Source: an uncultured Clostridia bacterium
Lineage (GTDB): Bacteria; Bacillota; Clostridia; Christensenellales; CAG-917
Assembly: GCA_944372795.1 (NCBI GenBank)
Contig: CALWAF010000011.1
Location: forward strand, 1 to 41,463
Direction: 5' to 3'
Length of the DNA stretch: 41,463 bases
In this document: piece after piece, positions 1 to 7,730 of the stretch
Numbering within the stretch: position 1 is the first letter of the stretch
Layout of the letters: the number at the start of each line of letters is the position of its first letter
Made by a program: the position numbers and the translations under genes
Notes under the pieces: model-generated
What the model was told of the DNA's origin: nothing
Databases searched by the model: none
What the model saw: only the letters and a program-made list of their open reading frames with translations

Positions 1-195
1 TCGCTCGCGGGGAGAGGAAGGCGACTCGACGCGCACGAAGCCCGTGTCTACTTAACGCCTCATCTAGCTTGCGAGGTCGCGAAGCGCGCCGCGACTTGCA
101 AGCGCGGGCGCAAACGCCCGCTGTGCAAGTTTGGGTGAGCGGCGCGTGATTCCGTCTTCGAAAGAGATACGTCGTGCTCAAATACGCTCCGAAAG
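1..195 (+). repeat. F-type repeat, copy 1 (enters from outside the window)
   Basis: This is the first copy of a dispersed intergenic repeat that recurs at 10012-10385 and, inverted, at 26795-27000, 28190-28385 and 41281-41463. Its core is an 8-bp stem, CGCGCCGC at 85-92 with GCGGCGCG at 139-146. Inside it lies a second hairpin, roughly ACTTGCAAGC...GGGCG against CGCCCGC...GCAAGT (95-130). Conserved flanks are GTGTCTACTTAA on the left and GATTCCGTCTTCGAAAGAG on the right. No coding sequence is supported. The repeat starts before base 1. Confidence 0.75.
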
Positions 196-250
196 AATGT
201 ATATCGTATTCAAGCACGCTTGCCCATGTTTTATATAAAAGTATGGGGGT

Positions 251-271
251 GTGGGGGTATAATACCCCCAC
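251..271. repeat. Perfect GTGGGGGTA/TACCCCCAC hairpin, copy 1
   Basis: Two 9-base arms flank a 3-base loop (TAA). The same hairpin with the same left flank recurs at 34104-34124, where it is followed directly by the sequence that here begins at 434. It therefore marks the edge of the M module inserted at 272-433. Confidence 0.7.
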
Positions 272-433
272 TACACGGAGTGAAAATGAGAGAGTTTCGC
301 GATAGTTCCACAGGAACGAGGAGCGGAGCGAACGTCTTCGCATTTTCACGACGTGATAAGGAGCAACCGTGCAACAGGCAAGCCGACCGACGCATAGCGG
401 CGTACGGCGATGAAACCGCACGGAATGCGACGC
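272..433 (-). repeat. M module, copy 1 (two-stem hairpin cassette)
   Basis: Homologous cassettes lie inside larger elements at about 10129-10318, 33480-33660 and 41041-41230. One long stem pairs GTGAAAATG (280-288) with CATTTTCAC (341-349) and is capped by GTTCC/GGAAC. A second stem pairs CCGTGC (367-372) with GCACGG (418-423). Compared with the matching locus at 34104-34160, these 162 bases replace a single A between two shared hairpins, so the block looks inserted. There is no coding signal. Confidence 0.65.
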
Positions 434-439
434 GGGAGC

Positions 440-460
440 GCGAGGGTGTAACACCCTCGC
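440..460. repeat. GCGAGGGTG hairpin next to a gene end
   Basis: GCGAGGGTG (440-448) and CACCCTCGC (452-460) form a 9-bp stem with a 3-base loop. Together with the palindrome ACATAAG/CTTATGT at 471-486, which overlaps the stop codon of the minus-strand gene ending at 481, it could terminate that gene's transcript. No clear U-tract is visible. Confidence 0.4.
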
Positions 461-480
461 AAGGAAAGCCACATAAGTGC

Positions 481-1404
481 TTATGTTACACATTTGCCGT
501 CGGTGGCGGACTGATAGATCATCCAATATCCTTCGGCGTCGGGGCGGTCGTTGTCGAGGGGGAGCCACACGCACGACGGCGCGATCTCGCGGGGCGGCGG
601 CACCGTACGCACGCCCGGTACGCCGTAGCACACGAATATGGGCAGAGAGAGGTCGAAAAGCACTCCGATGACGTAAGAGTCGTCGGCGTCCACGTCCACG
701 CGCACCCATTTGGAATTGGGCACCAGCGCGTTGAGGCGCGCCTCTGCGGGATAACGCACGAACAGCTCGTCTATCTGCGGCTTTATCGCCTGATAAAAAT
801 TTGTGCCGTCGAACGCTGCAGTGCCGGAGGCTTCCGCCGTCCGTCTGCCCGTAGGCGCAAACGGCGCTTCGGATGGGCGGGCATACGCCTTTGCTCCCGC
901 ATCGCAGAAGACGGGCGTCGGGACAACATGTTCGTGAGGCGGACGTTCATCTTCCGCCGCAACGCCGTCGGACGGGGAGGGAGAGAGGGCGTCGTGGCGG
1001 TGCGCCTCATCGCGCGCAGCCGCTGCTTCGCGGGTCAGCACCTCCGCCTGCCGCGCCGCGTTCGCGGCGCGCAGCCGCTCGCGCTTGAACGCTTCCACTC
1101 GTGCCTCCAACTGTCTGCGATCGGCACGCCCGCCCGAACTTCCCGCAAGAGTTTTCCCGCCTGTGACAAGCAGGCAGTATATGTCGCCTTTTGCAAATAT
1201 CGGGGCTTCAAAAGTCGTTTTGACGCCCTCAACATTGATTTCCGTCACATCGCCGGAGATCACGTAGAGTTTGCCGCCGCCCGCCGCGGCGTCCGCGCGG
1301 CACTCGCCCTTGACCTTGTTCAGCCCGTCGAAGCTGCCGGAGAGTTTGACAAGACCCGTCTGTCCGCTCCCGCTTATCACGATTATATGTTTTTCGAAAG
1401 CCAC
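481..1404 (-). CDS. Conserved protein of unknown function, 307 aa
   Basis: I do not recognise a named family. The start is GTG at 1404 with a weak purine-rich AGGTGGAAG upstream, and the N-terminus (about 1-95) begins with a beta-rich segment (residues 6-18, HIIVISGSGQTGL). Residues about 100-195 are Ala/Arg/Pro-rich and look like a disordered linker. Residues about 198-307 form a compact domain with NFYQAIKPQ, PNSKWVRVD, VCYGVPG, WLPLD and EGYWMIYQ. From memory, a similar C-terminal domain recurs in uncharacterised Clostridia proteins, but I cannot confirm this here. There is no signal peptide or membrane segment. It is divergent from the histidine operon and shares a 187-bp intergenic region with it. 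The function is unknown; that the gene is real is supported by the ordered C-terminal domain. Confidence 0.75.
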   Translation of the reverse strand: MAFEKHIIVISGSGQTGLVKLSGSFDGLNKVKGECRADAAAGGGKLYVISGDVTEINVEGVKTTFEAPIFAKGDIYCLLVTGGKTLAGSSGGRADRRQLEARVEAFKRERLRAANAARQAEVLTREAAAARDEAHRHDALSPSPSDGVAAEDERPPHEHVVPTPVFCDAGAKAYARPSEAPFAPTGRRTAEASGTAAFDGTNFYQAIKPQIDELFVRYPAEARLNALVPNSKWVRVDVDADDSYVIGVLFDLSLPIFVCYGVPGVRTVPPPREIAPSCVWLPLDNDRPDAEGYWMIYQSATDGKCVT

Positions 1405-1463
1405 CTTCCACCTCGCATTCGTTCAAACCAATATATGACGAGGCGGACGCCCTTATTCCTCGT

Positions 1464-1525
1464 GCACTTCAACGAATTAAATTGTTAAAGAAAGTGCTCC
1501 AAAACGCTTTACATCGTTAAAGTGC
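1464..1525. promoter_or_regulatory. Candidate operator cluster (GCACTT-YAACG repeats)
   Basis: GCACTTCAACG lies on the plus strand at 1464-1474. GCACTTTAACG lies on the minus strand at 1515-1525, exactly between the -35 and -10 of the yerC/his promoter. A looser copy (GCACTTTCTTTAAC) lies on the minus strand at 1484-1497. Copies in opposite orientations at a divergent promoter, next to a TrpR-type regulator gene, suggest autoregulation. This is inference from position and repetition. Confidence 0.5.
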
Positions 1526-1536
1526 CCGTGTATAAT
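1508..1536 (+). promoter_or_regulatory. Sigma-A-type promoter of yerC-his operon
   Basis: TTTACA at 1508-1513 and TATAAT at 1531-1536 are separated by 17 bp. Transcription would start near 1543, about 50 bases before the regulator's ATG. One GCACTT-YAACG motif sits in the spacer. Confidence 0.75.
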
Positions 1537-1591
1537 CGGGGTATAACTTTGTGAGGCAGGAGCGGCGTTCCGCCCGCCGCTAGGAGAGACT

Positions 1592-1882
1592 ATGACCATG
1601 AAACTGTTTGAGGTGTTGTCAAGGATAGAGTCCGAGGAAGACTTCAAGGCGTTTTTCGAGGATCTTTGCACCTATGCCGAGATCGAGAAGATGGAGCAGC
1701 GCGTCGAGTGCGCCCAGCTGCTGCTCGGCGGCGACACTTACAACCGCATCATCGAGAAGACGGACATTTCTTCCGCAACGCTTTCTCGCGTGTCGCGCTG
1801 TCTGCGTCACGGGAGCGGCGGCTACAGCCGTGTGTTGAAGGACATCGTGGACATCGCGGGGGAGGACGGCAATGCTGATTGA
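1592..1882 (+). CDS. yerC: YerC/YecD-type TrpR-family transcriptional regulator
   Basis: This 96-residue all-helical protein matches the YerC/YecD branch of the TrpR superfamily. The helix-turn-helix is in residues about 48-72 (TYNRIIEKTDISS followed by ATLSRVSRCLRHG). ATG 1592 follows AGGAG at 1582-1586; a second ATG at 1598 is possible. It heads the histidine operon and its last 11 bases overlap hisZ, so the two are probably translationally coupled. TrpR-family HisR regulators have been proposed for histidine genes in Gram-positive bacteria; a role as histidine-responsive repressor of this operon is inferred from position and from the repeated motif in the promoter. Effector binding is not visible in the sequence. 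Confidence 0.88.
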   Translation: MTMKLFEVLSRIESEEDFKAFFEDLCTYAEIEKMEQRVECAQLLLGGDTYNRIIEKTDISSATLSRVSRCLRHGSGGYSRVLKDIVDIAGEDGNAD

Positions 1883-2813
1883 CACCCGCACCCTTCCAAA
1901 AGACGAGAGGACTTATCTCGAGCTCGGGGATCTTTACGCCCGCGCGGGTTACGCGCTGTATAAGATGAAGAAGTTCGAGGAATATTCGCTGTATCTCGAC
2001 AACAAGAATTTTCTGGGCAGCGAGTCGGTGCTCACCTTTCAGGGTTCCCGCGGCAGGCTTATGGCGCTGAAGCCCGACGTCACGTTGAGCATCGTTAAAA
2101 ACGCGCGCGTGCCCGAGAACGGTAATCTCAAACTTTACTACCGCGAGAGCGTCTACCGCACCGAGAGGGGCGGCGGCGATTTCAAGGAGATCAATCAAAT
2201 GGGGTTGGAGTGCATCGGCACCCTCACCGAGGAAGACGTGCGCGCGATCTGTCTGCTTGCGGCGCAGTCTCTCGCGCTCATCGACGGGGAGTTCGTGTTC
2301 GCGCTCTCCCACATGGGCTATCTTTCGGCGCTGCTCGACGAGTGCGGCGTGCGCGACGAGGAAGGAAGAAAGAGGGTGACGGAGTGCATCCGTGCCCGCG
2401 ATGCGCACGATCTCGCCTCTGCTGCGGGAGAGGACGCGGACGTGACGGCGCTTGCGCGCATCCTTTCCGCCGACACCGACTTCGCCTCCGTGCTCGCGCT
2501 GGCGCGCGGACTGTCAAAGGGGGAGGGCACGGCGAAAGCCGCGGCGGAGCTTGAGGCTCTCTATGCCGCTTTCGAGGGCACGCCCTACCGAGAGCGGGTG
2601 AGGCTGGACTTCTCCATCGTCAACGACGTGGACTACTACAACGGCATCATCTTCCAAGGCTACGTATCGCGCGTGCCCAAGATGATCCTTTCGGGCGGAC
2701 GCTATGACGGGCTGCTCACGAGAATAGGCAGGGCGCAGGGAGCGATGGGATTCGCCCTCAACCTCGGCGAGCTGAATGCGTTTTATCCTCGGGAGAAGGA
2801 GGCGGAGATATGA
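1872..2813 (+). CDS. hisZ: ATP phosphoribosyltransferase regulatory subunit HisZ
   Basis: This 313-aa protein is a catalytically inactive paralogue of histidyl-tRNA synthetase. It keeps class II synthetase folds: a motif 2-like segment at residues about 89-111 (YYRESVYRTERG) and a motif 3-like segment near the C-terminus (GGRYDGLLTRIG). HisZ combines with the short HisG to form the allosteric enzyme that is inhibited by histidine. It is shorter than HisRS and lacks the anticodon-binding domain, which separates it from hisS. It overlaps yerC by 11 bp and hisG by 4 bp. The partner HisG next to it is the short form, as expected. Confidence 0.95.
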   Translation: MLIDTRTLPKDERTYLELGDLYARAGYALYKMKKFEEYSLYLDNKNFLGSESVLTFQGSRGRLMALKPDVTLSIVKNARVPENGNLKLYYRESVYRTERGGGDFKEINQMGLECIGTLTEEDVRAICLLAAQSLALIDGEFVFALSHMGYLSALLDECGVRDEEGRKRVTECIRARDAHDLASAAGEDADVTALARILSADTDFASVLALARGLSKGEGTAKAAAELEALYAAFEGTPYRERVRLDFSIVNDVDYYNGIIFQGYVSRVPKMILSGGRYDGLLTRIGRAQGAMGFALNLGELNAFYPREKEAEI

Positions 2814-3433
2814 TAAGCATCGCGCTTCCCAAGGGGAGATTGGGCAAGAAGGCGTATTCAATCCTGAAAGAATGCGGCTACACCGTAGGCGAACTCACCG
2901 ACGAGAGCCGCAAGCTGGTCTTCGAGAACGAAGAGAGCGGCGTGAGATATTTCCTTGTCAAGCCCTCCGATGTTGCCATCTACGTCGAGTACGGCGCGGC
3001 GGATATCGGCGTGGTGGGCAAGGACGTCCTCATCGAGAGCGGCGCGGACGTCTACGAGCTCGCCGACCTCGGCATCGGCAAATGCCGTATGTGCGTCGCG
3101 GCGAGGGAGGGCTATGTCGAAGACACGGGCAGAGCCACCGTCGTCGCCACCAAATTCCCGCGCGTTGCGCGCGACTATTTTATGGCGACCAACCGCGAGA
3201 TCGAGGTCATCAAACTTTACGGCTCCATAGAGCTCGCGCCCTTGCTCGGGATGTCCGACGTCATCGTCGACCTCGTCGAAACGGGCACTACTCTCAAAGA
3301 AAACAAACTCAAAGTCACGGAGGAGATATTCCCCGTCAGCGCACGCCTTATCGCAAACAAGGCGGCTTACAAGTTCAAGGAAGGGGAGATAAGACGCATA
3401 GTCGGCAAGATGAAAGAGGTGACTGCAAGATGA
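2810..3433 (+). CDS. hisG: ATP phosphoribosyltransferase, short form
   Basis: This enzyme catalyses the first committed step of histidine synthesis, joining ATP and PRPP to give phosphoribosyl-ATP. At 207 aa it lacks the C-terminal regulatory domain of long HisG proteins and so depends on HisZ. The N-terminal binding segment is IALPKGRLG (4-12), followed by ADIGVVGKDVL (64-74), and the PRPP-binding signature VETGTTLKENKL lies at about 154-165. The ATG overlaps the hisZ stop as ATGA. Confidence 0.97.
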   Translation: MISIALPKGRLGKKAYSILKECGYTVGELTDESRKLVFENEESGVRYFLVKPSDVAIYVEYGAADIGVVGKDVLIESGADVYELADLGIGKCRMCVAAREGYVEDTGRATVVATKFPRVARDYFMATNREIEVIKLYGSIELAPLLGMSDVIVDLVETGTTLKENKLKVTEEIFPVSARLIANKAAYKFKEGEIRRIVGKMKEVTAR

Positions 3434-4701
3434 GGATATACGATTTTGCGGGACTTAAAGAAGAGGATTTCCTGAACCGCCGCATCGACGACTACGCCGA
3501 GTACGAAGGCGCAGTGAAGGAGATAGTGGCAAAGGTGCGCGCAGAGGGCGATGCCGCCCTGCGCTATTACGCCGAAAAGTTCGACGGCGGCGCTCCCGCC
3601 GGCTTCGAGCTCTCCCGCGAAGACAGGGACGCGGCGCTTGCGAGAGTGTCTGCGGACTACAAAGCGGTGCTTGAACGGTCGGCAGCCAACATCCGCGAAT
3701 TCCACGAGATGCAGAAGAGGGAAGGGTTCTGCTACACCCGTCCCGACGGCACCGTGCTGGGACAGAAGGTCACGCCCATAGAGCGCGTGGGCATCTACGT
3801 CCCCGGCGGCACGGCGAGCTATCCCAGCACCGTGCTCATGAACGCCATCCCCGCAAAAGTCGCGGGAGTGAAGGAGCTTTGCATGATCACGCCTCCCGCA
3901 AAGGGCGGCGGCGTGCGCGACGAGATAGTCGCGGCGGCGGAGATCGCGGGTGTGGATCGCATCTTCCTCGCTGGCGGAGCGGGCGCCATAGCCGCGCTCG
4001 CCTACGGCACGGAGAGCATCCCCAAGGTGGACAAGATCACGGGTCCCGGCAACATCTACGTCGCCCTTGCCAAAAAAGCCGTGTTCGGCACCGTCGGCAT
4101 CGACATGGTGGCGGGACCGAGCGAGATCCTCGTCATCGCGGACGAGACTGCGGACGCCGCGACCGTTGCCGCCGACCTGCTTTCGCAGGCGGAACACGAC
4201 AAACTCGCGAGCGCGGTGCTGGTCACCACCTCGCGCGCTCTTGCAGAGAGCGTGTCCGAAGAGGTCGAAAGACAGCTTCGACTGCTGCCCAGAGAAGAGA
4301 TCGCGCGGGCGTCGGTGGAAAACTGCGGCAAGATCATCGTCGCGGACAGCCTCGACGACGCGGTGAAGGTGTCCAACAAGATAGCTCCCGAGCACCTCGA
4401 GCTGTGTGTCGAAGACCCGTTTGCGCTGCTTGAAAAGATCACCGCCGCAGGTTCCGTGTTCCTCGGGATGAACACGCCGGAGGCGGCGGGAGACTACTTT
4501 GCGGGCCCCAATCACACCCTGCCCACGGGCGGGAGCGCGAGGTTCTCGTCCCCCCTTTCGGTGGACGATTTTGTCAAGAGGTCGTCCTTCGTGTGCTACA
4601 CAAAAGAAGGCTTCAAAAACGCAATAAACGATATATCCGTTTTCGCCGAGAGCGAAGGGCTCACGGCACACGCGCGGTCTGCGGAGGCGAGAAGAAAATG
4701 A
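3430..4701 (+). CDS. hisD: Histidinol dehydrogenase
   Basis: This NAD-dependent, zinc-dependent enzyme oxidises L-histidinol to histidine in the last two steps of the pathway. The start is ATG 3430 (MRIYDFAGL), which overlaps the hisG stop as ATGA, giving 423 aa, normal for the family. The frame stays open upstream to 2776 but that part reads through hisG out of frame. Conserved segments are VPGGTASYPS (124-133), KITGPGNIYV (202-211), the metal/catalytic SQAEHD (252-257), PEHLEL (near 321) and GPNHTLPTGG (near 358). Cytoplasmic. Confidence 0.97.
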   Translation: MRIYDFAGLKEEDFLNRRIDDYAEYEGAVKEIVAKVRAEGDAALRYYAEKFDGGAPAGFELSREDRDAALARVSADYKAVLERSAANIREFHEMQKREGFCYTRPDGTVLGQKVTPIERVGIYVPGGTASYPSTVLMNAIPAKVAGVKELCMITPPAKGGGVRDEIVAAAEIAGVDRIFLAGGAGAIAALAYGTESIPKVDKITGPGNIYVALAKKAVFGTVGIDMVAGPSEILVIADETADAATVAADLLSQAEHDKLASAVLVTTSRALAESVSEEVERQLRLLPREEIARASVENCGKIIVADSLDDAVKVSNKIAPEHLELCVEDPFALLEKITAAGSVFLGMNTPEAAGDYFAGPNHTLPTGGSARFSSPLSVDDFVKRSSFVCYTKEGFKNAINDISVFAESEGLTAHARSAEARRK

Positions 4702-5795
4702 GCAGATTCCTCGACACTCGCTATCTCGGCATTGCTCCCTACACCCCGGGTGAACAGCCGCAGGATCGCAGCTATGTCAAACTCAACACCAACGAGTCGC
4801 CTTTCCCGCCGTCCCCCGCAGTCATTCGGGCGCTGAACGCGGACGAGGTGTCGCGGCTGAACCTTTATTCCGACCCGACGGCGGGGAAACTTGTGGAGGC
4901 GATAGCCTCCAGATACACCGCGGCGCTCAAAGAGCAAGGGCTTTCGGGCATAGGGGAGAGGAACGTGTTCGTGGGCAACGGTTCCGACGAAGTGCTGGCG
5001 TTCGCCTTTGCGGCGTTTTGCTCGCGCGAGCTCGGCGTCGCCTCTCCCGCGATAGGCTACGGCTTTTATCCCGTGTTTGCCGAGTTCTTCTCGCTGCCGT
5101 ACGAAGCCGTCCCCATGCTCCCCGATCTTGCGGTGGATCCCGAGGGGTTCAAGGGCATCGAGGCGACCGTCGTCATCGCCAATCCGAATGCACAAACGGG
5201 CATTTATCTGCCGCTTTCGGAGATAGAAACCATTGTTTCGGAAAATAAAGACAGGCTTGTCATCGTTGACGAGGCATATTGCGACTTCGGCGGAGAGAGC
5301 GCGGTGAGGCTTATTGCTCGGCACGACAATCTGCTGGTCGTGTCCACCATGTCCAAGTCCCGTCAGCTTGCGGGCGGCAGGGTAGGATTCGCGATAGGCT
5401 CCGAGGAGCTCATCGAAGACCTGAACAAAATGAAGTTCAGTTTCAACCCCTACAACCTCGATCGTTTGAGCATCCTCGCGGGCGCTGCGGCGATGGAGGA
5501 CGAGGACTATTTCAACCTTACGCGCACCGCCGTCATGCGCGAGCGCGAGCGGTTGAAGAAGGAGTTTTCCTCCCTCGGATTTTCCCTCACCCCCTCCCTT
5601 GCCAATTTCATTCTGGCAAGGCACGGAGGCATAGGCGGCAGGGAGCTGTATCTTGCGCTCAAAGCCCGCGGCGTGCTGGTGAGATGGCTGGGGGGAGAGC
5701 TTGAAGACTATGTGCGCATAAGCGTGGGTTCCGAGGAACAGAACGAGGCTTTGCTCGCCGCCGTGCGGGACGTCATCAAGGAGAAAAATTTATGA
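4698..5795 (+). CDS. hisC: Histidinol-phosphate aminotransferase
   Basis: This fold-type I PLP enzyme transfers an amino group from glutamate to imidazole acetol phosphate. The true start is ATG 4698, overlapping the hisD stop as ATGA, and gives 365 aa. Family marks are KLNTNESPFPPS near residue 28, the phosphate-binding GNGSDEVL (93-100), DEAYCDF (191-197) and the PLP lysine in STMSKSRQLAGGRVGF at Lys220. The usual Phe-Gly-Leu after the lysine is Arg-Gln-Leu here, a modest variation. Some HisC proteins also act on aromatic substrates; operon position supports histidinol phosphate. Confidence 0.96.
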   Translation: MSRFLDTRYLGIAPYTPGEQPQDRSYVKLNTNESPFPPSPAVIRALNADEVSRLNLYSDPTAGKLVEAIASRYTAALKEQGLSGIGERNVFVGNGSDEVLAFAFAAFCSRELGVASPAIGYGFYPVFAEFFSLPYEAVPMLPDLAVDPEGFKGIEATVVIANPNAQTGIYLPLSEIETIVSENKDRLVIVDEAYCDFGGESAVRLIARHDNLLVVSTMSKSRQLAGGRVGFAIGSEELIEDLNKMKFSFNPYNLDRLSILAGAAAMEDEDYFNLTRTAVMRERERLKKEFSSLGFSLTPSLANFILARHGGIGGRELYLALKARGVLVRWLGGELEDYVRISVGSEEQNEALLAAVRDVIKEKNL

Positions 5796-6382
5796 GAAAA
5801 TCGCAAATTTCGAGAAAAACCGCAGAGACGGACATCACCCTTTCCCTCGTCGTGGACGGCAAGGGAACTTACGACGTTTGCTCGGGGTGCGGCTTCTTCG
5901 ATCATATGCTGGAACAGCTGGCGAAGCACGGCGCATTCGACCTAGTTCTGCGCTGCGCGGGAGACACCGAGGTGGACATGCACCACTCCGTCGAGGACGT
6001 GGGCATTTGTCTGGGCAAGGCGCTCATCGAGGCGCTGGGCGACAAGCGCGGCATCCGCCGCTACGGTAGCTGCATCCTGCCCATGGACGAGGCTTTGGTG
6101 CTTTGCGCGCTAGATCTCAGCGGCAGGAGCCACCTCAACTTCGACGTCACTTTCCCTCCCGAATATAAAGTGGGGGACATGGACACCGAACTCATCAGGG
6201 AATTCTTCGAGGCGTTTGCCCGCTCCGCCTGTGCCACGGTGCATTTCAGGCTGCTTGCGGGCAGCAACGTACACCACATCGCCGAGGCGGTGTTCAAGGC
6301 GTTCGGCAGAGCGCTCTCCGAGGCGTGTTCCGTAGACGCGCGCCGCGCGGACGTGCTGCCCACAACGAAGGGGACGTTATGA
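5792..6382 (+). CDS. hisB: Imidazoleglycerol-phosphate dehydratase
   Basis: This monofunctional IGPD of 196 aa removes water from imidazole glycerol phosphate. The manganese-binding histidine clusters are visible: FDHMLEQLAKHG (34-45 region), DMHHSVEDVG (66-75 region) and SNVHHIAEAVFKAFGRAL (about 160-177). There is no phosphatase domain as in the fused enterobacterial HisB, so histidinol phosphatase must be encoded elsewhere: no candidate for that step is present in this window. Overlaps hisC and hisH by 4 bp each. Confidence 0.97.
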   Translation: MRKSQISRKTAETDITLSLVVDGKGTYDVCSGCGFFDHMLEQLAKHGAFDLVLRCAGDTEVDMHHSVEDVGICLGKALIEALGDKRGIRRYGSCILPMDEALVLCALDLSGRSHLNFDVTFPPEYKVGDMDTELIREFFEAFARSACATVHFRLLAGSNVHHIAEAVFKAFGRALSEACSVDARRADVLPTTKGTL

Positions 6383-6996
6383 TCGCGGTCGTAGACTACG
6401 GGGTCGGCAATCTTTTCTCGCTGGTCAGCTCTCTGCGCTTCATCGGCGCCCACGCGGAGGTGACCGCGGATGCGCGCGCCCTTTCGCGCGCGGACGGCAT
6501 AATACTCCCCGGCGTCGGGGCGTTCGCCGATGCGCGTGCAAAACTCCGTTCCTCCGGGGCGGAGGAAGCCCTCCTTCGCGAAGTGGCGGGCGGAAAGCCC
6601 TTCCTCGGCATATGCCTCGGGATGCAGATGCTCTTCGAGCGCAGTTACGAATACGGCGTACACGAGGGGCTGGGGCTCATCCCCGGCGAAGTGGTGCCCT
6701 TCTCCCTCCCCGCCGACATGAAGGTGCCGCACATGGGCTGGAACGGGCTCAACATCCTGCGTCCCTGTCCGCTGCTTGCCTATGTGTCCAACGGGGAATA
6801 CGTCTATTACGTCCATTCCTACCACGCGACGGGATGCGGCGCGTACACCGCCGCCGTCAGCGAGTACGGCATCCCCGTGACGGGCGTCGTCGCCCGCGGC
6901 AACGTGTACGGCACACAGTTCCACCCCGAAAAGAGCGGCGAAACGGGGCTCAACATCCTGCGCGCATTCAAGGACATCACGGAGGGCAGGTTATGA
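6379..6996 (+). CDS. hisH: Imidazole glycerol phosphate synthase, glutaminase subunit
   Basis: This class I glutamine amidotransferase of 205 aa hydrolyses glutamine and channels ammonia to HisF. The nucleophile Cys79 sits in LGICLGMQMLFE; the catalytic His and Glu lie in GTQFHPEKSG near residues 184-190; GIILPGVGAF (40-49) forms the oxyanion region. The start chosen is ATG 6379 (MIAVVDYGVGN), overlapping the hisB stop as ATGA; an upstream in-frame ATG at 6325 would add unrelated residues. Confidence 0.97.
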   Translation: MIAVVDYGVGNLFSLVSSLRFIGAHAEVTADARALSRADGIILPGVGAFADARAKLRSSGAEEALLREVAGGKPFLGICLGMQMLFERSYEYGVHEGLGLIPGEVVPFSLPADMKVPHMGWNGLNILRPCPLLAYVSNGEYVYYVHSYHATGCGAYTAAVSEYGIPVTGVVARGNVYGTQFHPEKSGETGLNILRAFKDITEGRL

Positions 6997-7730
6997 AGAT
7001 ATTCCCCGCCATAGACCTCCGAGGCGGCAGAGTGGTGCGCCTCACGGAGGGCGACTACGACAGGATGACTGTGTACGGCACCGACCCCGTTGCCACGGCG
7101 AAAAGTTTTGCCGCGGCGGGTGCGGAGTGTCTGCACGTCGTGGACCTCGACGGTGCGCTGGAAGGGGACGCCGTCAACGCCGACATCATCGAAAGCATAG
7201 TGCGCGAGAGCGGACTTTTTGTGGAGATAGGGGGCGGCATCCGCACCGAGGAACGCATAGCCCGCTATCTGGAATGCGGCGCAAAACGCGTGATAATCGG
7301 TACGATTGCGGTGGAAAAACCCGCGTTTGCGCTGGAAATGATAAATAAGTACGGCGAAGCGATCGCCGTCGGCGTGGACGCGAGAGAGGGTAAAGTCGCC
7401 GTCCACGGTTGGAAGACGGTGACGGACAAGGACGCCTTCGAGTTCTGCGAGTTTCTCCGCGACGCGGGCGCCGACTGCGTCGTCTTCACCGACATCTCCC
7501 GCGACGGTATGCTCGCGGGCGCAAATATTGCCGCTTACGAGAGGCTGGCGAAGCTCGACGGGCTCAAAGTGGTGGCGTCGGGTGGTATAACCCATGCGGA
7601 CGAGCTGAAACGTCTTGCCGCCACGGGCACCTACGGCGCCATCGTGGGCAAGGCGATATACACGGGTGCGTTGACGCTCGATGCCGCGCTCGCCGCGGCA
7701 AAGGAGGGCATATGCTCGCAAAACGCGTGA
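6993..7730 (+). CDS. hisA: ProFAR isomerase
   Basis: This 245-aa beta/alpha barrel isomerises the aminoaldose ProFAR to the aminoketose PRFAR. Catalytic Asp8 (FPAIDLRGG) and Asp129 (GVDAREG) are present, with phosphate-binding loops EIGGGIRT (78-85) and ASGGI near residue 193. ATG 6993 overlaps the hisH stop as ATGA. The 3' end overlaps hisF by 19 bp and contains the hisF ribosome binding site (GGAGGG). It is not a PriA type: the neighbouring operon carries no trp genes. Confidence 0.96.
   Translation: MKIFPAIDLRGGRVVRLTEGDYDRMTVYGTDPVATAKSFAAAGAECLHVVDLDGALEGDAVNADIIESIVRESGLFVEIGGGIRTEERIARYLECGAKRVIIGTIAVEKPAFALEMINKYGEAIAVGVDAREGKVAVHGWKTVTDKDAFEFCEFLRDAGADCVVFTDISRDGMLAGANIAAYERLAKLDGLKVVASGGITHADELKRLAATGTYGAIVGKAIYTGALTLDAALAAAKEGICSQNA

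Noticed and set aside
220..1488. Long plus-strand open frame of 422 codons
   Set aside because: It runs antisense through the minus-strand gene at 481-1404 and through repeats. Its composition is Arg/His/Ala-rich as expected from a reverse reading of GC-rich codons, and it has no family motifs.
1543..1591. T-box or other his riboswitch before yerC
   Set aside because: The leader is only about 50 nt with no T-box sequence and no terminator/antiterminator pair.
2776..3429. N-terminal extension of hisD
   Set aside because: The frame is open but reads hisG out of frame; the real HisD start at 3430 matches the family and overlaps the hisG stop as ATGA like the other genes of the operon.
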